Of a stretch of DNA of 64,000 nt, positions 23,691 to 32,388 are shown in pieces (the first letter of the stretch is position 1; every line of letters starts with the position of its first letter). Under the pieces are notes generated by a model that saw only the letters and a list, made by a program, of their open reading frames with translations, searched no databases and had not been told where the DNA came from. The DNA is from Streptomyces ficellus. GTDB taxonomy: Bacteria > Actinomycetota > Actinomycetes > Streptomycetales > Streptomycetaceae. Made by a program: the position numbers and the translations under genes. The stretch lies in the NCBI RefSeq assembly GCF_009739905.1, contig NZ_CP034279.1, positions 5,704,001-5,768,000 on the forward strand. Direction: 5' to 3'.

Positions 23691-24758
23691 TCAACCGCTC
23701 CGCGCGTGGCCCGCCATCACCAGTGCTTGGTCCAGCGCCTGGAGGAATCGGTTCGTCGTCGCCCGGTCCCGGACCGCGAGTCGCAGCCACTCCGGGCCGA
23801 GCCCCGGGAAGGTGTCGCCGCGCCGCGCCGCGAACCCCAGCGACCGCAGGCGTTCCCGTACCGCGTCCGCGCCCGCCATGCGGACCAGCACGAACGGGCC
23901 CTCCGCGGCCGTCACCGCCCGCACCTCGTCGAACTCCGCCAGCCCCGCCAGCAGATGCGCCCGCTCCACCGCCGTCCGGTGCGCCGCGTGCTCCGCCTCC
24001 GCCAGCGCCGCCCGCGACATGCACGCCTCGGCCGCCGCCAGCGCCGGCGAGGACACCGGCCACAGCGGCTGCGCCCGCTCCAGCACCGCCACCGTCTCCG
24101 GCTCGGCCAGCAGGTAGCCGATCCGCAGCCCGGCCAGCCCCCACGTCTTGGTGAGGCTGCGCAGCACCACCAGGCCCGGTACGTCCGTACGGCCCGCCAG
24201 TGCCTCCCGCTCCCCGGGCACCGCGTCGATGAACGCCTCGTCCACCACCAGCGTCCGCCCCGGGCGGGCCAGCCGCGCCAGCAGCGCGGCCGGGTGGAGC
24301 ACCGACGTCGGATTCGTCGGGTTGCCGACCATCACCAGGTCGGCGTCGTCCGGCACCGCCCCCGGATCCAGCCGGAACCCGTCCTCCTCGCGCAGCAGTA
24401 CCCGCCGCACCTCGTGCCCCGCGTCCCGCAGCGCCGCCTCCGGCTCCGTGAACTGCGGGTGCACCACCACCGGCCGCCGCACCGGCAGCGCCCGCGCCAG
24501 CAGCACGAACGCCTCCGCCGCGCCGGCTGTCAACAGCACCCGCTCCACCGGCAGATCGTGCCGCGCCGCGACCGCCGCCCGCGCCGCCCGGCCGTCCGGG
24601 TAGGCCGCGAGCCCGGTCAGCGAGGCCGCGATCCGCTCGCGGAGCCAGTCCGGAGGGGTGTTCGTCCGTACGTTGACCGCGAGATCGGTCAGCTTCTCGT
24701 CCCGGACCTCCGCGTCACCGTGGTGCCGCAGATCATGAGTGTCGGTGTGCGTATACAT
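23691..24758 (-). CDS. cobC: CobC-like PLP-dependent aminotransferase/decarboxylase of cobalamin synthesis
   Basis: A 355-residue class I PLP enzyme related to histidinol-phosphate aminotransferase and L-threonine-O-3-phosphate decarboxylase, the source of the aminopropanol linker of cobalamin. The cofactor region is LVMVGNPTNPTSVLHPAALL, with TLVVDEAFIDAVPGE and the Schiff-base Lys in VLRSLTKTWGLAGLRIGYLL. The ATG at 24758 (MYTHTDTHDLRHHG) is favoured because the 23 residues before it look like untranslated sequence; 24827 is the alternative. It is the last gene of the cob operon. CobC in the literature also names a phosphatase; here the PLP type is meant. Confidence 0.82.
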   Translation of the reverse strand: MYTHTDTHDLRHHGDAEVRDEKLTDLAVNVRTNTPPDWLRERIAASLTGLAAYPDGRAARAAVAARHDLPVERVLLTAGAAEAFVLLARALPVRRPVVVHPQFTEPEAALRDAGHEVRRVLLREEDGFRLDPGAVPDDADLVMVGNPTNPTSVLHPAALLARLARPGRTLVVDEAFIDAVPGEREALAGRTDVPGLVVLRSLTKTWGLAGLRIGYLLAEPETVAVLERAQPLWPVSSPALAAAEACMSRAALAEAEHAAHRTAVERAHLLAGLAEFDEVRAVTAAEGPFVLVRMAGADAVRERLRSLGFAARRGDTFPGLGPEWLRLAVRDRATTNRFLQALDQALVMAGHARSG

Positions 24759-24836
24759 GGCCGCCAGCGTGTGGGTGAAGTGGGGGGTGGGGGACGGGGG
24801 ACGCGAGGTCCCCCGGAAGCGCTCCATGACCAGGGT

Positions 24837-25256
24837 CTAACACTCCGGTGTCTCCCCACCGGTGTACCCGAGACCCACATTCAACAACCGCCTGCGCGCC
24901 ACCGCGCATGTCACCCGCCCCTTCCCCGACGTGCGCTTCGCGACGAGCAGTTCGCCCCCGCCCGCCAGCGCCGCCGCCTCCGCCACCGACGGCGTCCCCA
25001 CCACCGCGAGGACCTCGGCGGACGGGTGCGGGACGGCGACCAGCGCCAACTCCCGCGCCGGATACGTCCGCAGCGGCACGCCCAGCCGCGCCGCCGCCGC
25101 GACGATCCCCGCCTCGTCCGCCTTGCCGTCGACCGTCGCCAGCTCACCCACCGAGGACAGGTCCAGCCCCGCCTCCCGCAGGCTCACCTCGATCAGCCCC
25201 AGCACGGCGGAGACGGACACGCCCCGCCCCGCCCCGACCCCCACGACCACCGTCAC
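24837..25256 (-). CDS. cobE: Cobalamin biosynthesis protein CobE/CbiG C-terminal domain
   Basis: A 139-residue stand-alone CbiG C-terminal domain. TVVVGVGAGRGVSVSAVLGL is the opening strand-turn, ELATVDGKADEAGIVAAAAR the characteristic helix, and LVAKRTSGKGRVTCAVARRR the closing conserved block. In aerobic organisms the domain is CobE, of poorly defined role in corrin ring formation; in CbiG it is fused to a delta-lactone hydrolase domain, absent here. The GTG start overlaps the cobB stop (GTGA). Its neighbours in other streptomycetes include ring methyltransferases, none of which follow here. Confidence 0.8.
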   Translation of the reverse strand: MTVVVGVGAGRGVSVSAVLGLIEVSLREAGLDLSSVGELATVDGKADEAGIVAAAARLGVPLRTYPARELALVAVPHPSAEVLAVVGTPSVAEAAALAGGGELLVAKRTSGKGRVTCAVARRRLLNVGLGYTGGETPEC

Positions 25257-26602
25257 GGCGCGCCAAGCCCCGCGCAGTGCTCCACGAACCGCCGTGCCGT
25301 CTCCGGTACGCCCGCCCAGTGCGTGTGCACATAACTCGCGTGCACCCCGCCCCGTACGAAGCCCTCCACCCGGCGCTCCGGTTGCCGCAGCCCCCACGCG
25401 GGCACCTCGCCCGCGCCCGGCTCGATCACCGTGCGGTGGAACTCGTGCCCCCGCATCCGCGTCCCGGCCGCCGCCAGCGGGCTGTCGCCGATCGCCACCG
25501 CGTCCCGGTAGCCCAGCGTCAGCCGCCGCGACATCCGCGCCTCCGCGTCCAGCACCCCGCACATCGGCTGCCCGTCCAGCGACCGGGCCAGGTACAGCAG
25601 CCCGGCGCACTCGGCGGCGACGGGCGCACCGGACGCGGCCAGCTCCGCGACGGCCTTCCGCAGCCGCGCGTTCGCCGACAGCTCCGCCCCGTACACCTCC
25701 GGGAACCCGCCGCCGATCACCAGCCCGGCCGTCCCCTCGGGCAACTCCTCGTCCCGCAGCGGATCGAACGGCACCACCTCCGCGCCCGCGGCCGACAGCA
25801 GCTCCGCGTGCTCCGCGTACGAGAAGGTGAACGCGGCCCCGCCGGCGACGGCCACCACCGGCCGGCCCGCGACCGGCTCCAGCGACGGCTCCCAGGGCGC
25901 GTCCGGCAGCGGCGGCGCCGACCGCGCCAGCGCCAGCAGACCCTCCAGGTCGCACCCCGCCCGCACCTGCTCCGCCTGCGCGGCGACCGCCTCCACCGCC
26001 GCGGCCTGCCGCTCCGCGACCGGCACAAGACCCAGGTGCCGCGACGGGGTCTCCACCGCCGGGGCACGGCGCAGCACACCCAGCACCGGCACACCCGACT
26101 CGCCGAGGGCCTCCCGCAGCAGGTGCTCGTGCCGGTCGGTGGCCACCTTGTTGAGGATCACCCCGCCGATCCGCACCTCCGGGTCCCACGACGCGAACCC
26201 GTGCACCAGCGCCGCCACCGACCGCGACTGCGAGGAGGCGTCCACCACCAGCACCACCGGCGCCTTCAGCAGCTTGGCCACCTGCGCCGTGGACGCCAGT
26301 TCGCCCTGGTCGGCGGCACCGTCGTACAGCCCCATCACGCCCTCCACGACCGCCAGGTCGCAGCCGCGCGCACCGTGCGCGAAGAGCGGCGCGACCAGGC
26401 CCGTACCGCACATGAAGGCGTCGAGGTTGCGGCCCGGGCGGCCGGTGGCGAGAGCGTGGTAGCCCGGGTCGATGTAGTCGGGGCCCACCTTGTGCGGGGA
26501 CACCGCGAGACCACGGCCGGCGAACGCTGCCATCAGGCCGGTGGCGACCGTGGTCTTGCCCGCGCCCGACGAGGGCGCGGCGATGACGAGACGTGCTACC
26601 AC
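25253..26602 (-). CDS. cobB: Cobyrinic acid (or hydrogenobyrinic acid) a,c-diamide synthase
   Basis: A 449-residue glutamine-dependent amidotransferase that amidates the a and c carboxylates of the corrin ring with ATP. The N-terminal P-loop domain begins VVARLVIAAPSSGAGKTTVA; SPHKVGPDYIDPGYH is the family signature. The C-terminal class I glutaminase has GLVIGGGFPEVYG, the nucleophile Cys in PVAAECAGLLYLARS and His in GVHASYVHTHWAG. The GTG start at 26602 overlaps the cobO stop by seven bases; the longer frame is antisense-like. The end overlaps cobE by four bases. Confidence 0.95.
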   Translation of the reverse strand: MVARLVIAAPSSGAGKTTVATGLMAAFAGRGLAVSPHKVGPDYIDPGYHALATGRPGRNLDAFMCGTGLVAPLFAHGARGCDLAVVEGVMGLYDGAADQGELASTAQVAKLLKAPVVLVVDASSQSRSVAALVHGFASWDPEVRIGGVILNKVATDRHEHLLREALGESGVPVLGVLRRAPAVETPSRHLGLVPVAERQAAAVEAVAAQAEQVRAGCDLEGLLALARSAPPLPDAPWEPSLEPVAGRPVVAVAGGAAFTFSYAEHAELLSAAGAEVVPFDPLRDEELPEGTAGLVIGGGFPEVYGAELSANARLRKAVAELAASGAPVAAECAGLLYLARSLDGQPMCGVLDAEARMSRRLTLGYRDAVAIGDSPLAAAGTRMRGHEFHRTVIEPGAGEVPAWGLRQPERRVEGFVRGGVHASYVHTHWAGVPETARRFVEHCAGLGAP

Positions 26603-27204
26603 TCGATGCCCCGCTGGCCCTTCTGACCCGCGTCCATGGGGTGCTTGACCTTCGACATGTCGGTGACCAGGTCGGCGAACTCGCACAGCTCGGCGGGCGC
26701 GTTGCGGCCGGTGATCACCACGTGCTGCTGACCGGGCCGGTTCCGCAGCACCTCGACGACCTCGGCCGTGTCGATCCAGCCCCAGTGCAGCAGGTAGGCG
26801 AACTCGTCGAGGACGTAGAACTTGTACCGCTCCTCGGCGAGGTCCCGCTTGACCTGCTCCCAGCCCTCGCGCGCCTTGTCCTCGTGCGACTGCTCGCCGT
26901 CCTTGGGATCGCGTTGGATCCAGGACCAGCCCTCACCCATCTTGTTCCAGGTGACGGTCCCGCCCTTGCCGGTCTCGCCGAGCGCTTTCAGCGCGTTCTC
27001 CTCGCCGACCTTCCACTTCGCCGACTTGACGAACTGGAACACCCCGACCGGCCAGCCCTGGTTCCAGGCGCGCAGCGCCATCCCGAACGCGGCGGTCGAC
27101 TTCCCCTTGCCGATACCCGTGTGCACCATGACCAGCGCCCGGTTGCGGCGCTGACGGGTGGTGAGACCGTCGTCCGGTACGACGGTCGGCTGTCCCTGCG
27201 GCAT
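26596..27204 (-). CDS. cobO: Cob(I)yrinic acid a,c-diamide adenosyltransferase
   Basis: A 202-residue CobA/CobO-type ATP:corrinoid adenosyltransferase that attaches the 5'-deoxyadenosyl ligand to Co(I). The P-loop variant is VHTGIGKGKSTAAFGMALRA near residue 30. Also visible are VGVFQFVKSAKWKVGEENAL, the Walker B strand FYVLDEFAYLLHWGWIDTAE and VVITGRNAPAELCEFADLVT. Its ATG shares one base with the chelatase stop (TAATG), indicating translational coupling. Confidence 0.96.
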   Translation of the reverse strand: MPQGQPTVVPDDGLTTRQRRNRALVMVHTGIGKGKSTAAFGMALRAWNQGWPVGVFQFVKSAKWKVGEENALKALGETGKGGTVTWNKMGEGWSWIQRDPKDGEQSHEDKAREGWEQVKRDLAEERYKFYVLDEFAYLLHWGWIDTAEVVEVLRNRPGQQHVVITGRNAPAELCEFADLVTDMSKVKHPMDAGQKGQRGIEW

Positions 27205-29249
27205 TAAGCGGCCCTCCCGGTAGTTGCCCTGACATCCCTCACGAGGCCGGCGATGGCGTCCGCCCGCAGCTCGTCGAGCGTGACGGCGGTGCCGCCGAGG
27301 GCGCGGGCCAGTTCGGCCGCCATCCCCAGCCGTACCGGCCCCGTCTCGCAGTCCACGACCACCGACGCGGTGCCCTCCGCCGCGTGCAGGCCGGCCGCCC
27401 GCGCGGCCAGCGCCACCGGCTCCGGCCCGCCGGTCGCCCGGCCGTCCGTGACGACCACCAGCAGCGGGCGGCGCGCCGGGTCGCGCAACCGCTCCACGCG
27501 CAGCACGTCGTGCGCCTTCAGCAACCCGGCCGCGAGCGGGGTGCGCCCGCCGGTCGGCAGCTGCTCCAGCCGTGCGGCGGCCGCGTCGACGGACGACGTG
27601 GGCGGCAGCGCGAGCTCGGCCGACGCGCCGCGGAAGGTCACCAGTCCGACCTTGTCGCGCCGCTGGTAGGCGTCCAGCAGCAGCGACAGCACGGCGCCCT
27701 TGACCGCGCCCATCCGCTGCCGGGCCGCCATGGAACCGGACGCGTCCACCGCGAACAGCACCAGGTTCCCCTCGCGCCCCTCGCGCGTCGCCTGCCGCAG
27801 ATCGTCCCGCCGTACGACCAGCCCGGCGCCGGACCGGCCGCGCGCCCGCTGGTGCGGGGCGGCCGCCCGCACGGTCGCCGCCAGGTGCAGCTTGGTCAGC
27901 GTCCCCTTCGGCCGCCGCGCCCCGGTCGTCCGTCCGTGCTCGGTACGGGCACGGGAGCGCCGGCCCGACGCGCCCTCGCCGAGACCCGGCACGCTCAGCA
28001 CCTTGGTGCGGAACGGCTCGGCAGCCTTCACGGGCGCCTGCTCGGAACCGCCGCCCGCGCCGGGCGCCGGTGCGGGCGCCCCTGCGGGAGGCTCCGCGGG
28101 CGTCTCCTCGGACGTCCCATCCGGCCTCTCCCGGTCCGTCCCGTTCTCCGGCTCCCCGCCCTGCGGAGGCACACCACCACCGCCGGGACCGCCGCCGTCG
28201 GGACCGCCCCCGGGGCCCGGGTCGGGATCCGGGTCGTCGTCGCCGAACTCCTCCAGCGTCTCGTCCAGCTTGTCCTCGTCCAGCCCCGGCGCGTCGAAGG
28301 GGTTGCGCCGACGCCGGTGCGGCAGCGCCAGCAGCGCCGCCTGCCGCACGTCGCCGGACGTGACGTCGGTACGCCCCGCCCACGCGGCCAGCGCCGTCGC
28401 CGTCCGCGCCATCACGATGTCGGCGCGCATGCCGTCCACCTCGAACGCCGCGCACGTCGCCGCGATCTGCCGCAGCGCCGCGTCACCCAGCACCACCGAG
28501 GGCAGCAGCGCCCGCGCGGCCACGATCCGCTCCCGCAGCGCGGCCTCCTCGCCGGCCCACCGGGCCGCGAAACCGGCCGGGTCGTCGTCGTACGCGAGAC
28601 GGCGGCGCACCACCTCGACCCGCTGCTCCGGCTCCCGCGAGGCGGCCACCTCCACCGTCAGCCCGAACCGGTCCAGCAGCTGCGGCCGCAGCTCGCCCTC
28701 CTCCGGGTTCATCGTCCCGACCAGCAGGAACCGCGCGGCGTGCCGTACGGAGACGCCCTCCCGCTCCACGTACGAGGCGCCCATGGCGGCCGCGTCGAGC
28801 AGCAGGTCGATCAGGTGGTCGTGCAGGAGGTTGACCTCGTCGACGTACAGGATCCCGCGGTGCGCGGCGGCGAGCAGGCCCGGCTCGAACGCCTTCACGC
28901 CCTCGGCGAGCGCCCGCTCGATGTCCAGCGCCCCGACGAGCCGGTCCTCCGACGCGCCCACGGGCAGCTCGACCATGCGGGCCGCCCGGGCCGACGCGGC
29001 GCCGGTCCCGTGCGGGCCGTCCGGGCAGCCGGGATCGGGCGCGGCGGGGTCACAGCTGAAGCGGCAGCCCGCGACGACGGACACCTCGGGCAGCAGGTCC
29101 GCCAGGGCCCGCACCGCCGTGCTCTTCGCCGTGCCCTTCTCGCCCCGGACGAGTACACCGCCGACCGCCGGGCTGACCGCGTTGAGCAGCAGCGCCAGCC
29201 GCAGGTCGTCCATGCCGACGACGGCGGTGAACGGGTATCGGGTGCTCAT
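27204..29249 (-). CDS. Magnesium/cobalt chelatase, fused ATPase (ChlI-like) and VWA (ChlD-like) subunits
   Basis: A 681-residue AAA+ protein with a C-terminal von Willebrand A domain. Walker A is LVRGEKGTAKSTAVRALADL, Walker B ILYVDEVNLLHDHL, with the sensor GTMNPEEGELRPQLLDRFGL. An acidic, Gly/Pro-rich linker (about residues 325-430, with DDDPDPDPGPGGG) leads to the VWA domain with MIDAS motif LFAVDASGSMAARQRM. Such proteins power insertion of cobalt with a large CobN subunit. No cobN is present in the operon, although it should act with one. A gap of 100 bp separates it from cobQ, larger than any other gap before cobE. Confidence 0.88.
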   Translation of the reverse strand: MSTRYPFTAVVGMDDLRLALLLNAVSPAVGGVLVRGEKGTAKSTAVRALADLLPEVSVVAGCRFSCDPAAPDPGCPDGPHGTGAASARAARMVELPVGASEDRLVGALDIERALAEGVKAFEPGLLAAAHRGILYVDEVNLLHDHLIDLLLDAAAMGASYVEREGVSVRHAARFLLVGTMNPEEGELRPQLLDRFGLTVEVAASREPEQRVEVVRRRLAYDDDPAGFAARWAGEEAALRERIVAARALLPSVVLGDAALRQIAATCAAFEVDGMRADIVMARTATALAAWAGRTDVTSGDVRQAALLALPHRRRRNPFDAPGLDEDKLDETLEEFGDDDPDPDPGPGGGPDGGGPGGGGVPPQGGEPENGTDRERPDGTSEETPAEPPAGAPAPAPGAGGGSEQAPVKAAEPFRTKVLSVPGLGEGASGRRSRARTEHGRTTGARRPKGTLTKLHLAATVRAAAPHQRARGRSGAGLVVRRDDLRQATREGREGNLVLFAVDASGSMAARQRMGAVKGAVLSLLLDAYQRRDKVGLVTFRGASAELALPPTSSVDAAAARLEQLPTGGRTPLAAGLLKAHDVLRVERLRDPARRPLLVVVTDGRATGGPEPVALAARAAGLHAAEGTASVVVDCETGPVRLGMAAELARALGGTAVTLDELRADAIAGLVRDVRATTGRAA

Positions 29250-29349
29250 GCTGTGATCACTCCCTCGAGTGGTTTCCCTCCGGACGCGGAGGAGTTGCCG
29301 GCCGGGACGTACGCGATGCGGGGGGCCGCCGTTCGACCCGCCCGGGTCG

Positions 29350-30861
29350 TCATGGCGCCCCCGGCGGAACGAACGGCAGCCCGGCCGGGGCACCCCGCTC
29401 GATGAGCTTCCAGAGCGCGTCGGTGTCCGCGTGCTCCTCGATCAGGTCACCCAGCCGGTCCAGCTGCTCCTCGCGCAGCGCCCCGAACGACGTCCCGGGC
29501 GCCGGCACGAACCGTCTCCCCGCCGCCCGCGCCACCTGCGCCAGGAACGCCCGCCGGAAGCCGTCGCTCTCCAGCGAGCCGTGCCAGTGCGTGCCCCACA
29601 CCGCCCCGACGCGGCACCCGTCCAGGAACGGCTCGCCGCCGCGCACGTCGGCGACACCGTGGTGGATCTCGTACCCCTCGACCCGCTCGCCGAGAGCCTC
29701 GCCGACCGGCCGCGCCAGTGTCTTCTCCGGCGCGAACCGCACCCGCACCGGGAGCAGCCCGAGCCCCTCGACCGCACCGGCCCGGGACTCCACCTCGTCG
29801 TCGATGTGCTCGCCCAGCGCCTGGAAGCCGCCGCAGATGCCGAGCACCGGGCGCCCCTCGGCGGCCCGCCGCGCGATCGCCTCCGCGAGGCCCCGCTCGC
29901 GCAGCCACGCCAGCGCCCTCACCGTCCCGCGCGTCCCGGGCACCACCACCAGGTCCGCGTCGGCCAGCTCCTCCGGCCGGTCCACGAACCGGACCACCAC
30001 GCCCGGTTCGGCGGCCAGCGCGTCGACGTCCGTGAAGTTGGACATCAGCGGTACGGCGCAGACGGCGACCCGCAGCACGTCCTCGCCGGCCGGCGGCGCG
30101 ACGACCGACTCGCGGACCGCGCCGCGCAGCGACACCCGCAGCCCGTCCTCCTCGTCGATGCCGAGCCCGTGCGCGTACGGCAGGACACCGAGGGTCCGCC
30201 GGCCGGTCAGGTCCAGCAGCATGTCCAGGCCCGGCTCCAGCAACGTCACGTCACCCCGGAACTTGTTCACCAGATAACCCGCGACCAGCTCCTGGTCCTC
30301 CGGCGCCAGCAGCGCCGTCGTACCGAAGAACTGCGCGAACACGCCGCCCCGGTCGATGTCGCCCACCACGACCACCGGGAAGCGGGCGGCGCGCGCGATG
30401 CCCATGTTGACGATGTCGGTGCGCCGCAGGTTGATCTCCGCCGGGCTGCCCGCGCCCTCGCAGATGACGGCGTCGTACGTGCTCCGCAGCTCCTCCAGGC
30501 ACTCCACGACCGTGCCGAGCAGCGCCTGCTGGCGGCCGCCGTGGTAGCCGCGGGCGCTCAGCTCGCCGACCGGCTTGCCCATCAGCACGACCTGGCTGGA
30601 GCGGTCGCTGCCCGGCTTGAGCAGCACCGGGTTCATCAGCGCGGTCGGCTCCACGCGCGCCGCCTGCGCCTGCATGGCCTGAGCCCGCCCGATCTCCGCG
30701 CCCTCGCGCGTCACGAACGAGTTCAGGGACATGTTCTGCCCCTTGAACGGCGCGACCTTCACGCCCTGCCGCACCAGCCAGCGGCAGATGCCGGCCGTGA
30801 CGACGCTCTTGCCCGCGTCGGACGTGGTGCCCGCGACGAGCAGCCCCCCACCCCGCTTCAT
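29350..30861 (-). CDS. cobQ: Cobyric acid synthase
   Basis: A 503-residue amidotransferase that amidates carboxylates b, d, e and g of adenosylcobyrinic diamide. The ATP-binding domain starts GGGLLVAGTTSDAGKSVVTA and contains PFKGQNMSLNSFVTREGAEI; AVICEGAGSPAEINLRRTDI and VVVGDIDRGGVFAQFFGT are family signatures. The glutaminase half has PGTRGTVRAL, the Cys region PVLGICGGFQALGEHIDD and the His region WGTHWHGSLESDGFR. The ATG overlaps the cobD stop (ATGA). Confidence 0.96.
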   Translation of the reverse strand: MKRGGGLLVAGTTSDAGKSVVTAGICRWLVRQGVKVAPFKGQNMSLNSFVTREGAEIGRAQAMQAQAARVEPTALMNPVLLKPGSDRSSQVVLMGKPVGELSARGYHGGRQQALLGTVVECLEELRSTYDAVICEGAGSPAEINLRRTDIVNMGIARAARFPVVVVGDIDRGGVFAQFFGTTALLAPEDQELVAGYLVNKFRGDVTLLEPGLDMLLDLTGRRTLGVLPYAHGLGIDEEDGLRVSLRGAVRESVVAPPAGEDVLRVAVCAVPLMSNFTDVDALAAEPGVVVRFVDRPEELADADLVVVPGTRGTVRALAWLRERGLAEAIARRAAEGRPVLGICGGFQALGEHIDDEVESRAGAVEGLGLLPVRVRFAPEKTLARPVGEALGERVEGYEIHHGVADVRGGEPFLDGCRVGAVWGTHWHGSLESDGFRRAFLAQVARAAGRRFVPAPGTSFGALREEQLDRLGDLIEEHADTDALWKLIERGAPAGLPFVPPGAP

Positions 30862-31808
30862 GTACGCCTCCGCCTCATCGCCCCGAACGCCAGCCGCCCG
30901 CCCGCGCACACCGCGAGGGTCAGGGCGCTCACCCGGCGCGACAACCGCACCGCCCGCTCGATGTCCGCCACCTCCACCGCCCGGCCCGCCGCGTTGAGCA
31001 CCGGCCGGTGCTCGACGCGCCCGCCGTACGACAGCGTCCCGCCCAGCCGTACACCCAGCGCGCCGGCGAACGACGCCTCCACCGGGCCCGCGTTCGGGCT
31101 CGGGTGCTTGTCCGCGTCGGCCCGCCAGGCCCGGACCGCGCCGCGCGGGTTCCCGCCCGCGACCGCGGCCAGGGCGGCCGTCAGCCGGGCGCCCGGCCAG
31201 CCGGCCACGTCGTCCAGGCGCGCCGACGCCCAGCCGAAGCGGCGGTACCTCGGGGACTTGTGGCCCACCATCGCGTCGAGCGTGTTCACCGCCCGGAAGG
31301 CCACCAGGCCCGGTACGCCGCCGACCGCGCCCCACACCAGGGCGCCGACCACGGCGTCGGAGGTGTTCTCGGCGACCGACTCGACGACCGCGCGGGCGAT
31401 GCCGGGGCCGTCCAGGGACTGCGGGTCCCGCCCGCACAGGTGCGGCAGCCGTTCGCGCGCCACCTCCAGGTCGCCGGCGGCCAGTGCGCCCCCGATCGCG
31501 CGGGCCTCGCGCCCCAGCGTCGTACCACCGACGACGGCCCACACGGCGGCCGCGGTGAGCGCGGCGGGAACGGCGCCCCGGTCGCGTACCGCCCGGCTGA
31601 CGAGCACCGCCGCCCCGGCCGCGCCCCCGGCGCACACCACGGAGTGCAGTGCGCCCCACGCGCGGTGGTCGCGCCACAACACGCCCTCCACCGCGCCCGC
31701 GGCGCGCCCGAACGCGGCGACGGGGTGCCCGCGGCGGGGGTCGGCGAGCAGCAGATCGGCGGCCAGCCCGGCGGCGGCGCCGTACGCGAAGACGCGGTCA
31801 CCGCGCAT
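30858..31808 (-). CDS. cobD: Adenosylcobinamide-phosphate synthase, membrane protein
   Basis: A 316-residue CobD/CbiB protein, an integral membrane enzyme that joins the aminopropanol (phosphate) arm to adenosylcobyric acid. The family blocks are GLAADLLLADPRRGHPVAAF, RAVVESVAENTSDAVVGALV, FRAVNTLDAMVGHKSPRYRR and DADKHPSPNAGPVEASFAGA, with hydrophobic segments near residues 10-25, 60-85 and 290-310. The ATG at 31808 gives the standard N-terminus. It is the first gene of the operon and lies downstream of a cobalamin riboswitch, so B12 sufficiency is expected to turn the operon off. Confidence 0.95.
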   Translation of the reverse strand: MRGDRVFAYGAAAGLAADLLLADPRRGHPVAAFGRAAGAVEGVLWRDHRAWGALHSVVCAGGAAGAAVLVSRAVRDRGAVPAALTAAAVWAVVGGTTLGREARAIGGALAAGDLEVARERLPHLCGRDPQSLDGPGIARAVVESVAENTSDAVVGALVWGAVGGVPGLVAFRAVNTLDAMVGHKSPRYRRFGWASARLDDVAGWPGARLTAALAAVAGGNPRGAVRAWRADADKHPSPNAGPVEASFAGALGVRLGGTLSYGGRVEHRPVLNAAGRAVEVADIERAVRLSRRVSALTLAVCAGGRLAFGAMRRRRT

Positions 31809-31894
31809 GGGTTCTCGATGTGCTGGGTGCTTCCGGGGCAGCGCGAAGGCAGCCGGGCATGGTGATGTCCTCACTCAGGGTCCGCGCCCTGGCT

Positions 31895-32020
31895 CGACGT
31901 GACCGGCGACGGGAGTTCCTGACTCATCCGCCCGTCAGGGCGAACTCACAGTGGCGGGACCGCGCCGGAGTCGCACCGGCTTCCTCACCTGCCGCCGTAA
32001 TGGCCCCGGCAGTCCACCAC
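31895..32020 (-). promoter_or_regulatory. Cobalamin riboswitch
   Basis: On the minus strand the conserved core reads GGAAGCCGGTGCGACTCCGG, then CGCGGTCCCGCCACTGTGAG, matching the invariant cobalamin-aptamer core (GCCACTG included), with the B12-box-like GAGTCAGGAACTCCC about 25 nt later. It lies about 90 bp upstream of cobD. A small hairpin CAGGG/CCCTG (31876-31891) between the aptamer and cobD may belong to the expression platform. Ends are approximate. Confidence 0.9.
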
Positions 32021-32094
32021 GCCCCGCGAACGCCCGTCAACTCGCTGTTGACCTGCGGCGGGAGGTTGTGCCGAGGCACACACCGGCGTACGAC

Positions 32095-32130
32095 GGCGCC
32101 CCCGGAACGACATGTCGTTCCGGGGGCGCC
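32095..32130. terminator. Long perfect hairpin terminator
   Basis: Perfect 18-bp arms (half-site GGCGCCCCCGGAACGACA) with no loop beyond the centre lie 25 bp after the stop of the small membrane gene at 32155. It separates the phosphate transporter transcript from the riboswitch. Confidence 0.85.
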
Positions 32131-32154
32131 GGGGGAGAGCCGGGGGAGACCCGA

Positions 32155-32376
32155 TCAGGTGACGATCAGGAAGATCCCGTACGCCACGGCCGCCGCGCAG
32201 AGCGCGAAGCAGGCGTAGGCACCCGTGCGGGCGAGGGTGGCGGAGCCCCCGCCGGCGGAGGCGGTCTCCTGCTTGGAGAGGCCGACGATGCCGAGGGTGA
32301 ACAGGCCCACCAGTGCGACGGTGGCCAGGAGGCTGACCCCGAAGACGGAGCCGAGAGCTGCCCAGTCGATCTTCAT
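32155..32376 (-). CDS. Small membrane protein downstream of the phosphate transporter
   Basis: A 73-residue protein with two hydrophobic helices: LLATVALVGLFTLGIVGLS (about residues 15-35) and AYACFALCAAAVAYGIFLIV (about residues 53-72), separated by a short loop with a run of small residues. ATG with AAAGGAA upstream. It begins 12 bp after the transporter stop codon, so the two form an operon closed by the hairpin at 32095. It is likely an accessory or neighbour protein of the phosphate transporter, found in the same position in other streptomycetes as far as I recall; function unknown. Confidence 0.8.
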   Translation of the reverse strand: MKIDWAALGSVFGVSLLATVALVGLFTLGIVGLSKQETASAGGGSATLARTGAYACFALCAAAVAYGIFLIVT

Positions 32377-32388
32377 GCTGTTCTTTCC

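Noticed and set aside
29250..29349. Second cobalamin riboswitch before the chelatase gene
   Set aside because: The conserved GCCACTG core and B12 box are absent from this gap.
27384..29405. 673-codon plus-strand frame
   Set aside because: Antisense to the chelatase gene, with low-complexity product and no motif.
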